Shown: piece after piece, positions 60,795 to 64,000 of the stretch | Numbering within the stretch: position 1 is the first letter of the stretch | Layout: every line of letters begins with the position of its first letter | Assembly (NCBI RefSeq): GCF_009664365.1 | Contig: NZ_CP044310.1 | Span: 2,739,001-2,803,000, forward strand | Source of the DNA: Paenibacillus xylanilyticus | GTDB taxonomy: Bacteria; Bacillota; Bacilli; Paenibacillales; Paenibacillaceae | Direction of reading: 5' to 3' | Length of the DNA: 64,000 bases | Made by a program: the position numbers and the translations under genes | The notes under the pieces: generated by a model | Databases searched by the model: none | What the model was told of the DNA's origin: nothing | What the model saw: the letters and a program-made list of their open reading frames with translations, nothing else

Positions 60795-62351
60795 ATGAGC
60801 ATATTAAATGTGGAAAAATTAAGTCACGGTTTTGGTGACCGTGCTATCTTTAACGACGTATCTTTCCGCCTGTTGAAAGGCGAACACATTGGACTGATCG
60901 GGGCCAATGGTGAAGGTAAATCCACCTTCATGAACATTATTACTGGCAAGCTCCAGCCTGATGAAGGCAAAGTCGAGTGGTCCAAGCGCATGCGCGTGGG
61001 ATATCTCGATCAGCATGCCGTGCTGAACAAGGGACAATCCATTCGTGATGTCCTGCGCAGTGCGTTCCAATACCTGTTCGACATGGAGCAGGAAATGAAC
61101 GAGATGTATGGCAAGATGGGAGACGTGACTCCCGAGGAACTGGAACAGCTGCTTGAGGATGTCGGAACCATCCAGGATACCCTGACCAACCAGGACTTTT
61201 ATATGATTGATGCAAAAGTGGACGAGACTGCACGCGGTCTGGGTCTCACGGATATCGGTCTTGATAAGGACGTTAACGATCTGAGCGGTGGTCAGCGGAC
61301 CAAAGTGCTGCTCGCCAAGCTGTTGCTTGAAAAGCCAGATATTCTGCTCCTCGACGAGCCGACGAACTATCTGGATGAACAGCATATTGAATGGCTGAAG
61401 CGTTATTTGCAAGAGTATGAGAATGCATTTATTCTGATCTCGCATGACATTCCATTTCTGAACAGTGTCATTAACTTGATCTACCACATGGAAAATCAGG
61501 ATCTGACCCGTTACGTGGGTGATTATGATCACTTCCAGGAAGTTTATGAAATGAAAAAGCAGCAGCTGGAATCGGCCTACAAGCGTCAGCAGCAGGAAAT
61601 TGCCGATCTGAAGGATTTTGTTGCACGTAATAAGGCCAGTGTGGCGACACGCAACATGGCGATGTCCAGACAGAAGAAGCTCGACAAAATGGATGTGATT
61701 GAACTCGCCAAGGAGAAGCCGAAGCCACAGTTCAACTTCCGTGATGCCAGAACATCCGGCAAGCTTATTTTTGAAACCAAAGGACTGGTGATCGGTTACA
61801 ACGAGCCATTGTCCAGACCGCTGGATCTGCGTATGGAGCGTGGTCAGAAGATTGCACTCGTGGGTGCAAACGGAATCGGTAAAACCACCCTGATGCGCAG
61901 CATTTTGGGTGAAATTCCGGCCCTGGAAGGAACAGTTCAGCGCGGAGAGCATCTGGAGATCGGGTACTTCCAGCAGGAAATAAAGGATGCGAACTACAAT
62001 ACCTGTATCGAAGAGATCTGGCAGGAGTTCCCGTCGTATACCCAATTCGAGGTTCGTGCTGCACTTGCGAAATGTGGACTGACCACGAAACACATTGAGA
62101 GTAAGGTTGCTGTGCTGAGTGGTGGAGAAAAGGCTAAAGTGCGACTGTGCAAACTGATCAACAACGAAACCAACCTGCTTGTACTCGATGAGCCGACGAA
62201 CCATCTGGACGTGGATGCCAAGGATGAGCTGAAACGCGCGCTCAAAGCCTACAAAGGCAGCATTCTGTTGATTTCGCACGAACCGGAATTCTATCGTGAT
62301 GTTGTGACGGAAACGTGGAACTGCGAATCGTGGACAACCAAAGTATTCTAA
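60795..62351 (+). CDS. ABC-F family ATPase (YkpA/YbiT-like)
   Basis: 518 residues with two ABC domains in one chain and no membrane domain. Domain 1: Walker A GANGEGKST, signature LSGGQRT, Walker B ILLLDEPTNYLD; domain 2: GANGIGKTT, LSGGEKA, LLVLDEPTNHLD. Between them lies the charged helical P-site tRNA interaction linker (FQEVYEMKKQQLESAYKRQQ...ATRNMAMSRQKKLDKM). ABC-F proteins bind the ribosomal E site to rescue stalled or antibiotic-blocked translation. The subfamily resembles housekeeping YkpA/YbiT forms more than dedicated resistance forms. AAAGGTG precedes the ATG. Confidence 0.93.
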   Translation: MSILNVEKLSHGFGDRAIFNDVSFRLLKGEHIGLIGANGEGKSTFMNIITGKLQPDEGKVEWSKRMRVGYLDQHAVLNKGQSIRDVLRSAFQYLFDMEQEMNEMYGKMGDVTPEELEQLLEDVGTIQDTLTNQDFYMIDAKVDETARGLGLTDIGLDKDVNDLSGGQRTKVLLAKLLLEKPDILLLDEPTNYLDEQHIEWLKRYLQEYENAFILISHDIPFLNSVINLIYHMENQDLTRYVGDYDHFQEVYEMKKQQLESAYKRQQQEIADLKDFVARNKASVATRNMAMSRQKKLDKMDVIELAKEKPKPQFNFRDARTSGKLIFETKGLVIGYNEPLSRPLDLRMERGQKIALVGANGIGKTTLMRSILGEIPALEGTVQRGEHLEIGYFQQEIKDANYNTCIEEIWQEFPSYTQFEVRAALAKCGLTTKHIESKVAVLSGGEKAKVRLCKLINNETNLLVLDEPTNHLDVDAKDELKRALKAYKGSILLISHEPEFYRDVVTETWNCESWTTKVF

Positions 62352-62380
62352 ATTGATGTCGAAATGAAGAGGTGAGACTT

Positions 62381-62440
62381 TGTCGCAATCAGAGAATAAT
62401 CCGTTCTGGCCTCATTGGAATGGGTGTCGTACAAGCTGAA
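62381..62440 (+). CDS. Possible 19-residue micro-ORF after the ABC-F gene
   Basis: TTG at 62381 five bases after GAGGTGA, encoding a Trp/Asn/Pro-rich peptide (SENNPFWPHWNGC core) ending before the ABC-F operon terminator. Placement 29 bases after the ABC-F stop makes coupled expression possible. No family known; chance occurrence is possible. Confidence 0.3.
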
Positions 62441-62463
62441 TTGCTAGCAAGCTCGAACCAATG

Positions 62464-62516
62464 ATCAAAAACACGTATTTTGCTTGCGGAAGCAGGCAAA
62501 ATGCGTGTTTTTTTGC
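62464..62516 (+). terminator. Terminator of the ABC-F operon
   Basis: AAACACGTATTTTGC...GCAAAATGCGTGTTT hairpin followed by TTTTT (62511-62514). Confidence 0.85.
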
Positions 62517-62551
62517 GTGGTTCTGCGAAAAATGTTCGAGCTGTGATGCGG

Positions 62552-62581
62552 TTGACAGCATCAATAAGGCGATAATATAAT
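62552..62581 (+). promoter_or_regulatory. Consensus sigma-A promoter of the secreted FnIII gene
   Basis: TTGACA (62552-62557), 18-base spacer, TATAAT (62576-62581): both boxes perfect. Transcription would start near 62588, leaving a leader of about 250 bases. Confidence 0.8.
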
Positions 62582-62587
62582 GCGAGA

Positions 62588-62839
62588 AAGCACTTACATT
62601 CACATGACATATGCAAACCTGTTTCACGACTTAGGGCAAAGAAGACACGGTAATCCGTATTGGGATCATTGCACTTAGCGGGGGAGACAGGTCTTTTTTT
62701 GCCCTGCAATGAAACCGATTTCATTAAACGAAGGAGGTGAAACGCTTACTGCGCGCTGGATACACAGGTAACGCCGAATAACAGCACCGTGTGATCAGGA
62801 CCATGCTTTCATTTTCCGAGGCAAAGGAGAGAATGGATA
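62588..62839 (+). promoter_or_regulatory. Structured 5' leader with alternative stems, riboswitch/attenuator candidate
   Basis: Stem A: ACCTGTTTC (62617-62625) with GAGACAGGT (62684-62692), directly followed by CTTTTTTT, a terminator shape. Stem B: AGGGCAAAGAAGAC (62633-62646) with GTCTTTTTTTGCCCT (62691-62705), which uses up the U-tract. A and B exclude each other. Purine-rich conserved-looking blocks (GCGGGGGAGAC 62678-62688, GGAGGTGAAACGC 62733-62745, GCCGAATAACAGC 62772-62784) loosely recall the ydaO c-di-AMP riboswitch, often found before cell-wall/surface genes. Class assignment is unproven. Confidence 0.45.
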
Positions 62840-64000
62840 TTGGATAAACTCAGAAAGCCACTCATATTCATGTTATCTGCTACGCTCGTGTTATCTTCCG
62901 GACCTTTGATGCTGCCAGGCAAGACATATGCTGATCCTTACAGCATGCCTATTACACTGCTGCAGGACGATTTTTCGGATGGGGATTACTCGGCTTCACC
63001 CGCATGGGACGTAAGCTCAGGTCTATGGGAGGTAAGCTCAGATCCTGCAGACGCATCGAACCAGACGCTTTTTCAGAGCGATACCGGGGAAGGTATTATC
63101 TCCACCGGCGACATTATGTCCGACATGACCGTATCCATGCGCTTTTACACGGGTGATGGTCAGGGATATCCGGGAATGCTGCCGCGGTTTCAGGATAAGA
63201 GCAATTTTTATTATTTTCAAATGCAGGTTCCAGCCAATAAACTCGTTTTCTCCAAGCGGGTGAATGGAGCGGATACCACCTTGAAGTCAGTGGATTATTC
63301 TTTTGCCAAACACACATGGTATACCCTGAAAATCGTGCTGTCAGGACCTTCCATTCGCGGGTACATCGTCGAAAACGGAGCAAATCGCTTGGTATTCGAT
63401 TTGAACGATACGACATACAGTCAAGGCAGCATCGGCATACGAAATCGCTGGCAATCCGTTCATGCAGATGACGTAATCATCGCCGAGCCGCCGCCAGGAA
63501 ATGATGCTGTGCTCACAGCCGATGGGCAGACGTCATCTTCGGTTTCGCTGCAGTGGACCGAGACAGCAGGTGCGACCAGCTATCGCCTGTATCGTTCCAC
63601 CTCGCCTGAAGCGGGATATTCCTTGGTGGCGGATACCGAATCACTCGGTTATGTAGACGATGATTTAATCACCGATACGGTCTATTATTACAAGCTCGCC
63701 TATGAATACGGGGGAATGACGGAATCGTTATGGTCGGCACCACTCGAGGTTCGGACAGCAGCAACCGCACCGCAGGCTCCAGGAGAATTGAAAGCTCTGG
63801 CCCTGAATACATCCAGTGTGAAATTGTCTTGGCCAGCTGTGGATAAGGCAACCGGATACCGTATCGTCCGTTCAGAGGCGGGCAGTGAGCAATATGAGCA
63901 GGTGTACGAAGGGCAGGCACTCACTTACACGGATCAAGGTCTTGCATCCGGCCAAGGCTACAGCTATCGCGTAACGGCGTATAATGCAGCCGGAGAGTCC
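62840..64000 (+). CDS. Secreted protein with concanavalin-like and fibronectin III domains (partial)
   Basis: Cut by the window end after 387 codons. TTG start behind AAAGGAGAG. Signal peptide with cleavage near the TYADP sequence (residue about 34). Residues about 42-215 form a LamG/concanavalin-like beta sandwich (LLQDDFSDGDYSASPAWDVSSGLWEV; FYYFQMQVPANKLVFSKRVNG; GSIGIRNRWQSVHADDVIIA). Two fibronectin III repeats follow, from about residues 224 and 311 (SVSLQWTETAGATSYRLYR; SVKLSWPAVDKATGYRIVR). This architecture is common in extracellular polysaccharide lyases and hydrolases; the catalytic domain must lie beyond the window. Confidence 0.88.
   Translation, partial: MDKLRKPLIFMLSATLVLSSGPLMLPGKTYADPYSMPITLLQDDFSDGDYSASPAWDVSSGLWEVSSDPADASNQTLFQSDTGEGIISTGDIMSDMTVSMRFYTGDGQGYPGMLPRFQDKSNFYYFQMQVPANKLVFSKRVNGADTTLKSVDYSFAKHTWYTLKIVLSGPSIRGYIVENGANRLVFDLNDTTYSQGSIGIRNRWQSVHADDVIIAEPPPGNDAVLTADGQTSSSVSLQWTETAGATSYRLYRSTSPEAGYSLVADTESLGYVDDDLITDTVYYYKLAYEYGGMTESLWSAPLEVRTAATAPQAPGELKALALNTSSVKLSWPAVDKATGYRIVRSEAGSEQYEQVYEGQALTYTDQGLASGQGYSYRVTAYNAAGES

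Noticed and set aside
60819..62279. 486-codon open frame antisense to the ABC-F gene
   Set aside because: Mirror frame produced by codon usage of a strongly coding gene; the product is repetitive in His/Gln/Val and lacks any domain or ribosome binding site.
62640..62700. Cobalamin riboswitch, suggested by GGGGGAGACAGGT
   Set aside because: Resembles the B12 box only over a few bases; other conserved cobalamin-riboswitch elements are missing.
62730..62760. Gene start after the perfect AAGGAGGTGA at 62731-62740
   Set aside because: No ATG, GTG or TTG follows at usable distance; the sequence is better read as part of the structured leader.
1..64000. CRISPR array, tRNA, rRNA, insertion sequence or prophage
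   Set aside because: No regularly spaced repeats, cloverleaf-like tRNA sequence, rRNA sequence, transposase or phage gene was seen when reading the window.

Overview
The window looks like the chromosome of a Bacillota bacterium of the Paenibacillus type. Evidence: strong AGGAGG ribosome binding sites, many TTG and GTG starts, hairpin-plus-U-tract terminators between most transcription units, and a Paenibacillus/Bacillus-like gene set (Des/DesK, BceRSAB, SgrR-type solute-binding regulators, a PadR/permease-prefix pair, Gls24 and AI-2E transporter families, a second YidC). No rRNA, tRNA, transposase, prophage or CRISPR array was seen, so this is ordinary chromosome made of many short operons.

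Layout. 1-3.5 kb: membrane-fluidity module des-desK (minus strand, desK running off the left edge), a divergent YitT-family membrane protein, and a previously uncalled 54-residue Cys/Lys/His-rich small protein. 3.8-9.7 kb: an AT-rich membrane-anchored gluzincin protease, a P-loop kinase-like protein, a PadR-controlled FtsW/RodA-like membrane protein, an SgrR-type regulator. 9.7-12.7 kb: a DUF4173 membrane protein, then the most notable locus, a 116-codon leader ORF overlapping a second YidC insertase. 12.7-25.6 kb: LuxR regulator divergent from a coupled methyltransferase/saccharopine-dehydrogenase-like pair, LytTR-like protein, MtaD-type deaminase, UbiD decarboxylase, HD-GYP protein, SRPBCC protein, MFS exporter with divergent TetR. 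25.6-33.9 kb: D-2-hydroxyacid dehydrogenase, LacI regulator divergent from butanediol dehydrogenase, secreted beta-propeller-like protein, old yellow enzyme, GH3 lipoprotein. 33.9-43.7 kb: BceRS/BceAB peptide-antibiotic sensing and detoxification module, HpaB-type monooxygenase, a second OmpR/kinase pair with an AI-2E transporter. 43.9-55.2 kb: Gls24 protein, AraC/aldo-keto reductase, acyl-CoA synthetase, M29 aminopeptidase, GyrI-like protein, nitroreductase, M15 carboxypeptidase, HesB-like protein, and a TetR-SnoaL-NmrA operon. 55.4-64 kb: a two-gene osmoprotectant ABC transporter with fused permease and binding protein, a flavin disulfide reductase homologue, DUF1349 and SET-domain proteins, an ABC-F ATPase, and the start of a large secreted fibronectin-III protein behind a structured leader.

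Headline. The ORF at 11507-11857 has the architecture of a MifM-type force-sensing arrest peptide: an N-terminal membrane segment, a basic then acidic stretch (residues 65-79), and, just downstream of that stretch, the left arm of a hairpin (11751-11758 with 11777-11784) whose right arm contains the yidC Shine-Dalgarno sequence. A ribosome stalled near codons 74-80 would open the hairpin and turn on yidC. The sequence is not obviously the Bacillus subtilis MifM arrest motif, so it may be a diverged or undescribed member. Other leads are a terminator/antiterminator-like leader at 62588-62839, two genes whose best start is a non-AUG/GUG/UUG codon (ATT for desK, ATA for the gluzincin), and several operator pairs that tie regulators to their targets.
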